Positions 40,770-53,300 of a stretch of DNA of 64,000 nt are shown here, in pieces. How positions within the stretch are numbered: the first letter of the stretch is position 1; each line of letters begins with the position of its first letter. The DNA is taken from the NCBI GenBank assembly GCA_026874595.1, contig CM049314.1, positions 10,160,729 to 10,224,728 of the forward strand, read 5' to 3'. The position numbers and the translations under genes are program-made. The notes below the pieces were generated by a model. That model saw only the letters and a program-made list of their open reading frames with translations. It had not been told where the DNA came from and searched no databases. The DNA comes from Sipunculus nudus (taxonomy: Eukaryota > Annelida > Sipuncula > Golfingiida > Sipunculidae).

Positions 40770-41335
40770 GGCTAAATGTTCCATTTTGAACAAGAGCCAC
40801 CTGACTGGATGTTCCTTCATTACAAGAGATATCTGACTATAGGTTCTACCGGAACAAACAAAGACTAGCTGCATTATCTGCTTGGCAAAGAGATAGATGA
40901 ATCAAGACCTGTTCCTGTTGAATAATAGAAGCATTACAGCATGTTCTACTTGAACAAGAGAAGCCCTACAGCGTGTTCTAATTGGAAAAAGAGAGGACTG
41001 ATAACGTTTCATTTAACAAGAAATGCCTTACAACAAGAGAAATGCTTGCAGCATGTTTTACTAGAAAAAAGAGAAGCCCTACATTATGTTCTACTTGAAA
41101 ATGAGAGGACTTCCCGCATGTTTACTTGGAAAAAGAGAAGGCTTACAGAATGTCCTTCTTGAACAAGAAAAGCCATACAGCATGTTCTACTTGAACAAGA
41201 GAAACCTTGCAGCATATTTTACTTGAACCAGCGAAACCTTGCAGGATGTTCTACTTGAACAAGCGTTACCTGGCAGCATGTTCTATTGGATAAAGAGAGG
41301 ACTCATAGCATGTTTTACTTGACCAGGAGCTGAAG
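40770..41335 (+). repeat. Degenerate minisatellite of about 33 bp
   Basis: Roughly 17 diverged copies of a unit resembling GCATGTTCTACTTGAACAAG plus AGAAGCCTTACA. The best-preserved copies lie at 40935-41330 and degraded ones upstream. It sits between the two alternative Rab6 terminal exons. The small open frame at 40941-41162 follows the repeat and is not a gene. Confidence 0.85.
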
Positions 41336-42512
41336 AGCGATATAGACCACAATAAGAGAGGTTATACTGCTTAATCCAGATGATACTTGAGAGGCTTGGA
41401 AGGGGTTTTACCTGTAAGATAAAAAAATTCCAGAAATGATTTCATGAGAAAGTACTTTAATATAACACGCACAATTGGACATATCCCAGTAATCTCGAAG
41501 CACTGCATCTATCTATCTAAAATTTGCAAATATTGGACACAAGAACATCAGGTGCAACAGCGTTTAAGACTGCAAAATATTTCCTTTTTTTTTTCAACCA
41601 TAAACATCGCACTTTGAAAATAGAAACAATCCATCAGAGCCGTTCTGATTGAGGAAAATAAAAAACATTTTTTTCTATATAACGTATTTTATTCAATTTT
41701 CACCAGACCAGCACACATACTAAACTATTCATGGAATATGTATAGGATAGAATGACGGTGTTCCAGACAATAAGAGGTTCTTCAGATTATCAATCTTCAT
41801 ATGACCAGGAGCATGAATTTGTGAGTGGGGAGGGCAAATCTGAGATAAAGTTGTTGCTGTTACAATGAAAAGAAGTCTGATACAATGAATCGCACGCAAA
41901 TACAGGGTTCATTGGTCAGTTATCAGAAAAATAAAATAATTGCCTGATTATGGATTATAAATATTTGAAACCATGAATATTCCGTCTTTGTTTTAACATA
42001 TACAAAATAAATACATTTTAAACATATTCCTTTTCATAAACAACTGCATATCGTGATACAACCTGTTACGTTAATACAGTAACAAATTTGTCGAAATATA
42101 TTTATATGCATAAACAATATTGTAATTGTTTACAGTTTCATTTTATATGCTTGACAAAGAAACTTGCCTAGTTTTACATGTTTTCATTTTCTACTCTGAT
42201 TTAAAACAATACGTATAAGTTTTAAATGCTTTCTAAATTGACAGAAATTAGCAAAGATCAAGAACGTCTGTGTTTATGCATATGTATTTGCATTTGTTTT
42301 ATTTAAATTACAAATAGTATAATTGGAAACACAAAGAATGCACAAATATGCACGACTGCTTATAGCTATCCATATCCATCTTTAAGGAATACTTCTATTC
42401 TGACATTTTTATTGTAACTATTTTATATGTATCTTCTTAAATTGATCTATTTTGACAGCCCCAGTTGCGTAAGGAGTATTTGTTGCACGTTTTCCTTGAC
42501 CAGCTGTTTCAG
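41336..42512 (+). other. Rab6 intron before second terminal exon
   Basis: AT-rich, no recognised feature. It ends in TTTTCCTTGACCAGCTGTTTCAG, an acceptor with a pyrimidine-rich tract and a possible branch point. Confidence 0.7.
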
Positions 42513-42580
42513 ATATTGAACTAAAAGCCACAGAAACACACCCGGAGCCGAAGGAACAAGTTGGTGGCTGTTCTTGTTGA
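42513..42580 (+). CDS. Rab6: Rab6 terminal exon 2 (CSC prenylation motif)
   Basis: A second terminal exon 5.7 kb downstream of the first. The acceptor GCTGTTTCAG ends at 42512. The first two bases, AT, complete the codon left by either penultimate exon (Asn with form B, His with form A). The product is IELKATETHPEPKEQV then GGCSC and a TGA stop at 42578-42580. Coding length (68 nt, 21 full codons plus stop) equals that of the exon at 36780, and 9 of 21 residues match it, including the initial IE-K and the final G-C-x-C. GGCSC is also the human RAB6A ending. I infer alternative 3' end formation giving a different hypervariable tail and prenylation motif. The open reading frame is intact, arguing against a relic. 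Confidence 0.85.
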
Positions 42581-44270
42581 TGACATCACAATTTGCTTCT
42601 AGCTGCTTTTAGAAGAAGAAAAAAACCAAAGTGTCTAACACTCAAAATGCCATGTTCACCAATGGTAACTGTATCACCATGGTAACATTCACTGTTGTTG
42701 TCAAGGTTACCTGCTACATAGTTATGGTGTCAACCAATAGAATTCAGTCAAGCTGTTGCCATGGTGGTCTGTTGCTATGGTTTTAATTGCCATAGTAACC
42801 ATTGTTGTCCCTTAATATTGGTAAAAACCTGCACTTGTAGGTGTAGTACAAGATGAGACACTACTTTACTCTGTTTTACTGTACTTTAATCCAGCTGTAT
42901 ACTACAGGCATACGGACATCTTAGCTTGTCGATATATATACATGAGATGTGAACAAGATAAACTTGTATGTGTTTATATGCCTGCCATGTGGGGTATACA
43001 GGCTTTTTAAAAGTCTCGTGACATTTTAGGACATTGTTGGCTTAGAACGTGTAGTAAATCTATAGATTTTATATATTTATTTGAACATGAATGAAAGTGA
43101 AAATTTTGCTCCATGGCTTTGACTATGCAACATGAGGAACTGCATTTTATTGGATGTTAGAGCTGTGTTTTAGGTTGAACCATGTCTCTCTCCTTTGGTC
43201 CTGATACACCAATGCACTGTATATTTGTCACAGCAGTATAGCTTGGCTTTGCCACCATTAGTGATAAGACCATGACAAATTTAAAAAAAAAATTACTACT
43301 CTGTTCCGTAAATTTTGAGCATAGGATTATAACCTCCGGGTGTGTACAACGAATGGATCATTAGGATAAGAAGATTGAAACGAATGGGTGGTTCAAACTA
43401 TAATATCGCATTTATATATATTAAAGGCCACATTTCTGCAACATCAGGATATAATAGATGTGTATAGGATTGCACATGATAGAGCCAGAAGACCCGCCAA
43501 AGCTGTCTTTATCACTTGTATACCTCGGACTTAAAACTGTTCTCGCGACTATTCTTGAGTTGTGCATTGTGGTGATCAACAGTAATCGCACAAATTAATG
43601 TTAAATATAACTCCTAAAATATTTAAGAAATCTTCGAACAAATATTATTGACGTTTGAAAAGAGTTAGATTAGAATAATAGCTTCAAACTTCAAACTGCC
43701 TTTCCACCTGTTTATGGAATCAGGAAGCAATTTCATGTTTGTTGTTTAAACATTGGGAAGCGGGAACGTTTACCATGTCCGCTCGTTGCCAGCGCTGTAT
43801 GGAAGATCGGTAGATCTCATTATGCAAAGTTGACAGAGGACGGGTGTTTGAAAAAAAAGTCACAAAATTTGACAGATTTGGCCAGTCCTGAGACCTTAGT
43901 CCCATATCGTAATAAGCCAGAGGAGGGCAGTAATTGGAACATGATATTGGTCACCATGGGAATATTCAAATTAAGTCACCAAGGATCATGTATCACAGAT
44001 ACAGTCTGGCCGATCTTGACGAACTTAAATGAACCTGATTTTTGAGACAACTGTTTAAGATGTTTAAAAAATATCGGTTTGTTTGTTGATTTGAAGAACA
44101 ACAATGAAACTAGTCATTAAACAAGACTTAATGAGATTTACACGTAATGCACTGTATGATATAGGTTACACTGATACATGTACATAGAAGAGCTTTATGT
44201 ATATAGATAACGACTTACTAGCTACTACAGTAATATGAATAGACGAAATACTCCTTAAAGCTAAACCAAG

Positions 44271-44317
44271 CTCTCTCTCTCTCTCTCTCTCTCTCCCCCC
44301 CCCCCCCCCCCCCCCCC
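44271..44317. repeat. (CT)n-poly(C) compound microsatellite
   Basis: Twelve CT dinucleotides directly followed by 23 C residues. Confidence 0.97.
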
Positions 44318-44592
44318 GGGCCCGATCTTGCCTAGTCATAACATGTTAACTGCCAGATTAACGTCATCTATGAGTATGATGACTGCCACCCGAACAAGAA
44401 TCGTCTTAGATCTAAAACACAGCTCTTCTCCAGAACTTTTGTATTTTTATTCAGACGTTTTAGGTCTCCTTAGTTTATAGTGTGTCATATTCCAATGTCT
44501 GATATTTTCACCGAACAATTTGAGTTGAAGATATTGTTGTAGTTGTAGCAGATTTGCATGATATATTTTTATCATTATATCCACAGATGTAT

Positions 44593-44598
44593 GAATAA
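44593..44598 (+). promoter_or_regulatory. Candidate poly(A) signal for second Rab6 terminal exon
   Basis: AATAAA in the context GATGTATGAATAAAAACC with a TGTA motif just upstream and GTGATTCATTGTGT downstream. It is the best-placed signal in the first 2 kb after the CSC stop. Confidence 0.45.
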
Positions 44599-44615
44599 AA
44601 ACCGTAACTTAAATC

Positions 44616-45598
44616 TATGTAGGGTGATTCATTGTGTCCACAGATGATACTGGTGAAGTATTTATGTTATTCCAGCTGCTGGTGCCACATTTGATAAGTT
44701 AAAAATGTTTTCAGTAATGGGAGACTGCCTCCTCAAGAGCTTACTCAGACTTCGATATTAAGACTTCCCCAGTATAAAATTCTGCTAATTTCACACCAGG
44801 AACAAAGGCCCTGTTTGTTGACCCAGTTATTTAATTTCATGACAATCCATGGATCGGCTAAGTGTCTCCATCACCAGCAAGAAAGGAAATTAATGTCGAT
44901 TTCTGTTGCAAACCCAAGTTTTTTTTTTTTTTTTTTTTTCACGTGAACAGCCCGTGCTTCATTGTATCAGGGTCACTATCAAAGCAAAGGTCACTTGAAG
45001 GTGAAGGTCAGATGTTCCCTGGAAAATCATTAACCCGAACCTCTTGTGATATTTTACAAAAGTTTCCACTCAACAACCGCGCCCCACAGTGAACAAAAAA
45101 GATTCTAATGCGGGCATTCCGTGGTGCAACAGATGGCACTAAACATAACCTAGGGTAAATAATGGAAACGGTTTGCATGCAAGGTTGTGCGTAGCGGTTC
45201 TAAGGTTGTCCCCTTATTGTCAGAAAAATAGTTTTGTGAATAAGGGAGGAAAGTTCAGATGAGTAACAAGAGAAAGATGTAAACTGGAATGATTACGACG
45301 TGATTTCTTCCACTTTTAATTTCCTACCATATTAATTTCCTGTTAGACTAGTGTAGGCACCTCAAATTGGCGTTGAAGCCGTTTCTGATAAGACCTTTGA
45401 CGTGCATGTCAAATCCGCTTTGACCACCGATTTTTCTCAACCGTTCATGGTGACATTCACTCGCGGTCTTGTAACGTTGCAAGGTTTCTGTTTTTGACCT
45501 ACCAGGCACGATCTTGGCTGAAGAGCATTCTCCGTTTATCCTTTAGCTGCGTAAATTACCTTTTCTTCATATATACATACAGTTTCATCATGGAAATT
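44616..45598. other. Intergenic, nothing recognised
   Basis: Contains a poly(T) run near 44921-44939 and no supported gene. Confidence 0.6.
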
Positions 45599-45798
45599 CA
45601 GGGGCGGATCCAGGATTTAGGAAAAGGGGGGGTCCAACCCAGGAGGACTAATGAAAATCCTAAAAAAAAGGTCATCACGTCTGGAAAAGGGGGGGTCCAG
45701 GCCGCAAAATTACGTCTAAAACCCTTTAGAAAAGGTTGCTTCGGGTGAAAAAGGGGGGGTCCGGACCCCCTGGACCCCCCCCCCTGGATCCGCTTCTG
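45599..45798. mobile_element. MITE-like element, about 200 bp
   Basis: It begins CAGGGGCGGATCCAGG and ends CCTGGATCCGCTTCTG, inverted repeats matching at 14 of 16 positions. Inside are G-rich AAAAGGGGGGGTCC repeats on one side and C-rich complements on the other. The flanks GAAATT (before) and GAAATT (overlapping the end) suggest a target duplication, but the boundaries are ambiguous by a base or two. TIRs starting CAGGGG are typical of hAT-type elements; that assignment is an inference. Open frames on both strands here (45494-45748, 45598-45997) are element sequence. Confidence 0.75.
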
Positions 45799-46288
45799 AA
45801 ATTGACCAGTACACCCGTAATAGTATGTCACTGTTGTCCAAAAATTCCATTGAGCTTTGCTTCGGCCACTGGAATACAGGGTGTGTAATCACTGAGCTGT
45901 GTTTTATATAGGGCATTAGATTATTTGTGATAAGGAGATTGTTTAACAGACGTTCATACCTTCCACTGCAACGTGTACGCCGCAATTCTAACCCCAAGGC
46001 TGCACATCTTTATGATCAATATTTTTAAAAGGAAAATTGATGAATTGATATGCCCATGCGATTAAGGAAGTAATTTTAGGTATGTGAAGCAAGTCGCGGT
46101 ATTCTACTAAAAATTCAGTCACACTGATGCTTGATTTTAACTATGTGAGTGAGGGATGAGTTTCTATGATGAGGGCCTGTTCGAATAAGCAGGACAGGCG
46201 AATGACATGGCGATGGAGGTGCTTTTTTCTATGACTACTGTCGGCTCACTGACAAGGAGAAATTGTGATAAATGGCGAAGAGTGACTG

Positions 46289-46542
46289 TTGATTGACATT
46301 TAGGGATCAACAGAGACTTGCTGTGAAAACGTAGGTTTACCGGGAACGGATCGTGATTGACAGTTCTTTGACATGAAATATGGGATGATTGACTGGAACG
46401 CGGGTGAATGACGGGGTGATGCTGATTGGCGGAGAGTGAGGAATGATTGACATGGGATGTATGATGATTGACAGGTTCAGTACCCAGATCCATTGATACT
46501 TAGATTACTGACACTTATCGACGAACATATTGCGATTGACAG
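46289..46542 (+). repeat. Cluster of TGATTGAC motifs
   Basis: TGATTGAC or a one-base variant occurs at 46289, 46354, 46386, 46423, 46444, 46465 and 46533, all on the + strand with irregular spacing (21-68 bp). Three are TGATTGACAG or CGATTGACAG. The surrounding sequence is only weakly repetitive, so this may be a decayed minisatellite or a cluster of binding sites. Confidence 0.6.
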
Positions 46543-46640
46543 ATAAAGGCGATAATGTTTAGTTATGAAAAGTATATTACAATCGGTTTATCCATATTTA
46601 GGAAATTTTAATGTTTTTAAATACTTAAATGTCAATGTCG

Positions 46641-46644
<4 letters not shown>

Positions 46645-46692
<48 letters not shown>
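46645..46692. repeat. (AT)n microsatellite
   Basis: About 24 AT dinucleotides in intergenic DNA. Confidence 0.97.
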
Positions 46693-46693
<1 letters not shown>

Positions 46694-49600
46694 GAAATGC
46701 ATATATTGTCAGTCCTTATTGTGATGATGTTCAGGAAGCAATGGATCATGTATATGTACAATGAAATTTAATAAATGGTGACTGGCATAGTGTATTCGAA
46801 CATAATGTAAAGAAATACCAAACTGATACACCAGTAACTCAGTTACAGTCGCAATTTGTATAACAATGAATTCTCCATTTGCTCTTACTTTGGTTACCAA
46901 TAGCTGTTTAATCTGTTACCTTATGCATGGGATGATGTATTTTTCAAATCAGGCAGGTATGTAACATGATCATGCAATACTAGAAAATATGAATATATAT
47001 TACATAACGCTCAGTGTCCGACAGATGGCGATAGGAAGATTGTTATGAGCAGAAAACAGAACAGTAAGTACTTTTCTGCTGAATGTGTTTTCTTCTGAAA
47101 ATGTCTTCACAACTTGATATGTTGTATTGTGGTTTACATATTTCTTATCAGTACGATGTCATATGATGATTATGATAATAAGGATATCGTTAACTTTAAA
47201 CTACCTCTAAATAGACAGTGATAGATGAACCCCATTGTATTAATGTTTTAGATTTCATCAGTTAAAAGGATACTGGATATATAACCAGAGAAGGTAGGCC
47301 TACTTTAATCATATGTAATCTTCAGTGATAAGATATTTACTCAGAAACATTCAGATAATACGGCATGTGCAAATACATCTCGCTGTCAATATAGCCTGTC
47401 ATGTATTTAATGTATTTCACTTTCCCTATAATTGTACTTTGCCTGCAAGAAAGATGTCGCAGCATAAGAAACTTTTGTTGCATTGTATTTATTGACTGCA
47501 TGAATGATTTCCCCCATTTTTATGACTGTATTTTTTAGATTTAAACAATTGACGGAAGTAATGCCAGCCAGTTAACAATTTAATTAAATATCATTAGAAT
47601 TGAATACCAAACTAAAAAAATATTGAAAATCAACTAACTTTAGGCTCTGTTGACTAATAGTATATACAGATTGCCAGGCTAGATATGATGCTGTTAGTTC
47701 TTAACATTGTGTCATATATATTAATTGATTCTTTTCACAAGGCGACCACTCGTTGGAAAAAAAAACCCATGCAGGCTGAAGTGAGGAGAAATAGTTTTAC
47801 GTGACTTTCACTTCAGCAACGTGTATGAGTTGTTACCTCGACCATCTTATATATTTATTCCATGCATTTGTTGATGTCAGCGCACTGCATTGTTGTTACA
47901 CATATTCCAAGCATTTTAAAATGGCGTGTCGAAACTTTTGCGGTTTTCCACAGGCTTGGTTTACGTGGTAGCGAGGTGGTTTTTCATCATAGCGGTGGTC
48001 TGTATATATCCAGCATGCCGCTTGCTCGTGCTATATTATAAAGCCTGCATATATTATATAATCACCCACAATTTCGTCAGTTCAGTCTTTGACAAATGTC
48101 ATTTTCACGTAATGACTGCCCCAGTCAGTGTCCACTGACGGTGTAAGTGAAACTGACATATATTTCATGGTGGGACGTAGAAAGAGGTAGATATTGCACA
48201 AGTGGATTTAGTTCTCAGGTGTGTGTTATTTAAATCATTTACAGTTAAACGCTGATACCAAATTAAGTATACTTATTGATCATACAAGCTGGATAGAATA
48301 CTCGTTTTATATCAGATATAATAATGCTTAATATTTACTATAGACCGAATTACCAGCACCTGAGCTGAGATATATCTCGTAAACGAATTAAATTACTTCT
48401 AAATAAACCGCTGAAATGTAAGTTTTGGTCAGTCGAAACTTTGCATTCAGGAATGCTTGGTACGCGTAGCCGCAAAAATGTAATTGTTTCAAACACAAGA
48501 CATCTTAAGATTTAGTATTTGAGTCTTTTGAGCCTGCAACCTGCAGGGGAATGTAAATCAAGTATCTCTGGAACAAAAAGTCATATTTTCGACAAACTAT
48601 AGGAAAGTAAAGTTAACCAATAAATTAAATAGGAAATTAGCGTTCAGTGTGGGTAGCAGTAATTAGGGTTGTCAGGTGGCTTTGGACGGCGATATTTTGT
48701 TATAACCCATCACTTCAATTGTCCGTGTGCATATTGTTCGCTTCCGCTCATATTTGAATGTGGAAGCTGTGACGCCTTTGTAATATGTACATTCTAAGTG
48801 CTGCGAACAATATTTATTAATAAAATGTGCCGATGCTCAAATGAGTTTACTGTGTTTGCTTGGTATGTGAGAAATGCATGGTACAAATTTCTTTCTTTTT
48901 TTTATATCAGATGCCTTAGTGGGATAAACTCACAGACCCGAACTTGACTACATTCATTTAACTCTCTCTCGCTCTCTCTCCATCAATCTATCCATTCATC
49001 CCTCGGTCATCTGTACGTACGATTCATGCCAGCAGAAAACCCATCCAGATGGCGTGACTGTCGGTCTCCACTTGGGCCCTACTCCAAATAAATTAATAAT
49101 TTAATACTTAAAAAAAAATAAGGGTAAATAATAAAAGTTTTGTTTGATTATTTATGATTCACTGAATTAATAATTTATCAGATCGACCTACCGGACCAAA
49201 ATTTATTGCTGGTGTTGTGAAAAGATCCGCATAGGAAGAAAGTGTGCAGTTTTATTGAACCACCGGTATTCGGATAAATTTTGTTTATATGCATGAAAGG
49301 AATTTTCCTTTTCATTAATCGACCTTCAAAAAAATACTGCATAATTACATAGCACTCCATAACCTGAAATTAAATCAGCTTTTTCGGATAAATAATTCCA
49401 ATGAATTTAATTATTCATTTACCTTCCAGTTCCAAACATCTCATGAATTACTGTTAATTACCCTGTGCATTCAGCTTGTACCTTTGATAATTACTGTTTG
49501 TTTGATTTCGTTAAAGAGATCTAAAAAAGTTACTGATTTATTTAAATTAGGGAGACGATCTGGGAGTTGATAAGGAAAACGCCCGCCTTTAGGTTCGCAT

Positions 49601-50360
49601 GTTCTCCCTGAAAGCCGTCTCGTTCCACGTCATACCTAGTTAATGAAATCAACATACCGTCTCAATAGTCAAGTACTGTCAACCACTCTTTTTTTTATTC
49701 TGTCCCATCAGTAATTATAACTAATGAAGACGGATGGTCCAAATCAGGAAGAATGACTGAGTTACAGTAAGGGTTGTATTGAGGAACGTGTGAATAAATC
49801 ATAAAAAGATTTCGGTGGAGGTAACCGCAACAACTTTAACCGCTGAGCCCTGTAATTCTCAACCTAAGATGTACGCTCTGCATCTAAAAATTCCATTACG
49901 GTTTGGTATTACATTATAGGGCGGCAGCTTCGCTTATTGTCAATTAAATTCCGGTGTCACCCAAGCCCGGTATATATCGCACCTGCGGTTGTGCGTAACC
50001 AAGCTCGGCTATAATGAGAGAAGTTCTTGCAATAGGCTGGGTTGAATTGATAACTCTAGACAAGTTGCTCTGTGAGACCACGTACGTGATGGATTCCGCC
50101 TGGTCCTACAGGGAGTGCGCAACCTGTAGGAGCTGACTTGCTATCTTGGCTTCAGTGGGATGAATGGGTGTGACTAAACTTTGCACATACTTCGGCAGCT
50201 CTCAATCTATCAGTGTCTCGATTCTCTCGGCTGAGTGGTTTCTTAAGGAGAAGACAAACCAAAAGCAGATAGAATTCATTAAACTTCCGTTTGTTAAGTG
50301 TCATTTCAATACGCCCCGAACTCCTTTCACCGGGGTCTACACGGTGTAAAGAGCTGTCGT
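46693..50360. other. Intergenic, nothing recognised
   Basis: No supported gene. Small features are a CT-rich stretch (about 48962-48981) and a short perfect inverted repeat, CCTACAGG/CCTGTAGG, at about 50105-50130. Confidence 0.6.
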
Positions 50361-53300
50361 TTTTTAGCTCAGCTGACTGAAAGTCACCTGAGCTATAGGG
50401 ATCACCTTTTGTCCGTCGTCCGTCCGGGCGTCTGTCCGTTAACAGGGCACAAATCGTAACCGCTAGAACTGGAATCTTCTTACTTGACATCCTGGGAGGT
50501 CCATGAAAAATCTCCTTGGAAACCAGAAATTAGGTCTCTGTTACCCATATCCTTCCAGCTATGGGGCCCCAAACTACCCCCCAGAAAAGTAAAAAATTTC
50601 AAACAAAAACTTCAATATCTCATTAAATATTTGTCTGATGGTCATGATTTTTGGCATACATATTGATCATGAGAGGTTCCATCAGTTCCTGAAGACTGGT
50701 GGCGCCACCTGTATCGTTCAATTTTTTACGAATTTTTTTCTCTATTTTTGAGACCTTTTAAAATGTAAACATCTGTTAACAAGGCACAAATCGTAAAGAC
50801 TGGACCTAGAATCTTCATTCTTAATACACTGAGAGACCTATGGGAAAGTCTCAATGGAAACCAGAAATTAGGTCTCTGTTACCCATATTCTTCGAGCTAT
50901 GGAGCCCCAAAGTACCCCCAAGAAAAGTAAAAAATTTCATACAAAAACTTCAATATCTCATTAACTACTTAACTGATGGTCATGATTTGTGGCATAACTA
51001 TTGAACATGAGATGTGTCATCACTTCCTGCAGACTGGTGGTGCCACCTTTATTGTTCGATTTTTTACGATTTTTTCCTCTATTTTTGAGACCTTTAAGGA
51101 TGCTGTCATTTGTTAGCATCGCACAAATCGTAACGACTGGACCTAGAATCTTCATTCTTGACACACTGAGAGGTCCATGAAAAATATCCTTGGAAACCAG
51201 AAACTAGGTCTCTGTTAACCATATCCTTCGAGTTATGGGGCCCCAAAGTACACCCCCTCCCCCCCAGAGTAGTCAAAAATTTCATACAAAAACTTCAATA
51301 TCTCAATAACTACATCACTGATGGTCATGATTTTTGGCATACATATTGATTATGAAATGTTCCATCAGTTCCTGCAGACTTGTGGCGCCACCTGTATTGT
51401 TTGATTTTTTACGATTTTTTTGCTCTATTTTTGAGACATTTTAGGATGCTGTCATCTGTTAACGTGGCACAAATCATAACGACTGGACCTAGAATCTTCA
51501 TTCTCGACACACTGAGAGACCTATGAAAAGTCTCCATGGAAACCAAAATTAGGTCTCTGTTACCCATATTCTTCGAGCTATGGAGCCCTAAAGTACCCCC
51601 AAGAAAAGTAAAAAATTTCATACAAAAACTTCAATATCTCATTAACTACTTGAATGATGGTCATGATTTGTGGCATAACTATTGATCATGAGATGTGTCA
51701 TCTGTTCCTGCAGACTGGTGGCGCCACCTGTATCGTTCGATTTTTTACGATTTTTTCCTCTATTTTTGAGACCTTTAAGGATGCTGTCATCTGTTAGCAT
51801 GGCACAAATAGTAACGACTGGACCTAGAATCTTCATTCTCAACACACTAGAAGACCTATGAAAAGTCTCCATGGAAACCAGAAATTAGGTCTCTGTTACC
51901 CATATCCTTCGAGCTATGGGGCCCCAAAGTACCCCCCCCCCCCCCCCCCCAGAGTAGTCAAAAATTTCATACAAAAACTTCAATATCTCAATAACTACAC
52001 CACTGATGGTCATGATTTTTGGCATACATATTGATTATGAGATGTTCCATCAGTTCCTGCAGACTGGTGGCGCCACCTATGTTATCTATCAAGAGGGTAC
52101 AAATTGCAACAACTGGACCTAGAAACTTCATTCTTGTCATGCAAGGAGGCCCATGAAGAGTGCCTGTGGAAACTTGAAATTAGGTCTCTGTTACCCTTTA
52201 TCCTTCAAGCTAAAGGACTCTGAAGTATCCCTCAGTATAATGGACAATTTGATACAAAAGCTGAAGTATCTGAACAACTAATACGGAGATCATCATGATT
52301 CTTTGCATGGATATTGACCATTAAGTGTTTTTAGCTCAGCTGACTGTAAGTCATCTGAAGTATCCCTCAGAATAATGGACAATTTGATACAAAAGCTCAA
52401 GTATCAAAACAACTATTGCAGTGATCACCATGATTCTTTGCATGGATATTGATCATGGAATGTGTCATCAGTTTCTGCAGTATGGTGGCGCCACCTGTAT
52501 TTTTTTTTATTTTTACGAATTTTTTTCTCTATTTTTGAGACCTCATAAGATGCGGTCATCTGTTAACATGGCACAAATCGTAACAACTGGACCTAGAATC
52601 TTCTCTCTTGACATGCTGAGAGGCCCATGAAAAGTTTCCTTAAAAACTTGAAATTAGGTCTCTGTTACCCATAACCTCTGAGCTATGGGGCTCCGAAGTA
52701 CCCCTCAGAATAATGGAAAATTTGATACAAAAGCTCAAGTATCTGAACAATTATTGTATTGATCACCATGATTCTTTGCATGGATATTGATCATGAAATG
52801 TTTCATCAGTTTCTGCATTCTGGTGGCGCCACCTGTATTTTTTCAATTTTTAGCTCAGCTGACTGAAAGTCATCTGAGCTGTAGGGATCACCTTTTGTCC
52901 GTCGTCCGTCCGGCCATCCAGGCGTCTGTCTGTTAACAGGGCACAAATCGTAACCGCTAGACCGGGAATCTTCTTACTTGAAATCCTGGGAGGTTTATGA
53001 AAATTCTCCTTGTAAACCTGAAATTAGGTCACTGTGACCTATATTCTTTGAGCTATGGGGTTCTGAAGTACCCCCCAGAATAATGCAAAATTTAATACAA
53101 AAGCTCAAGTATCTGTACAACTAATGCATTAATCACCATGCTTCTTTGCATGGATATTAATCATGGAGTGTTTCATCAATTTCTGGAGATTGGTGGCGCC
53201 ACCTATATTTTTTTTTATTTTTTACGATTTTTTTTTCTCTACTTTAGTGATCTTTAAACATTTGGTCATCTGTAAACAGGGCACAAATCATAATGACTGG

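Larger units (their letters stand above)
42581..44615 (+). other. Rab6 3' UTR of long transcript form (presumed)
   Basis: Non-coding sequence after the CSC stop, up to an AATAAA at about 44593. It includes several CCATGGTAAC/CCATAGTAAC motifs and an inverted repeat at 42771-42799. A (CT)12 tract (44271-44294) runs into 23 C (44295-44317). Confidence 0.55.

Noticed and set aside
45494-45997. Open frames on both strands around 45.6-45.8 kb
   Set aside because: They are translations of the MITE-like element and its G-rich runs.
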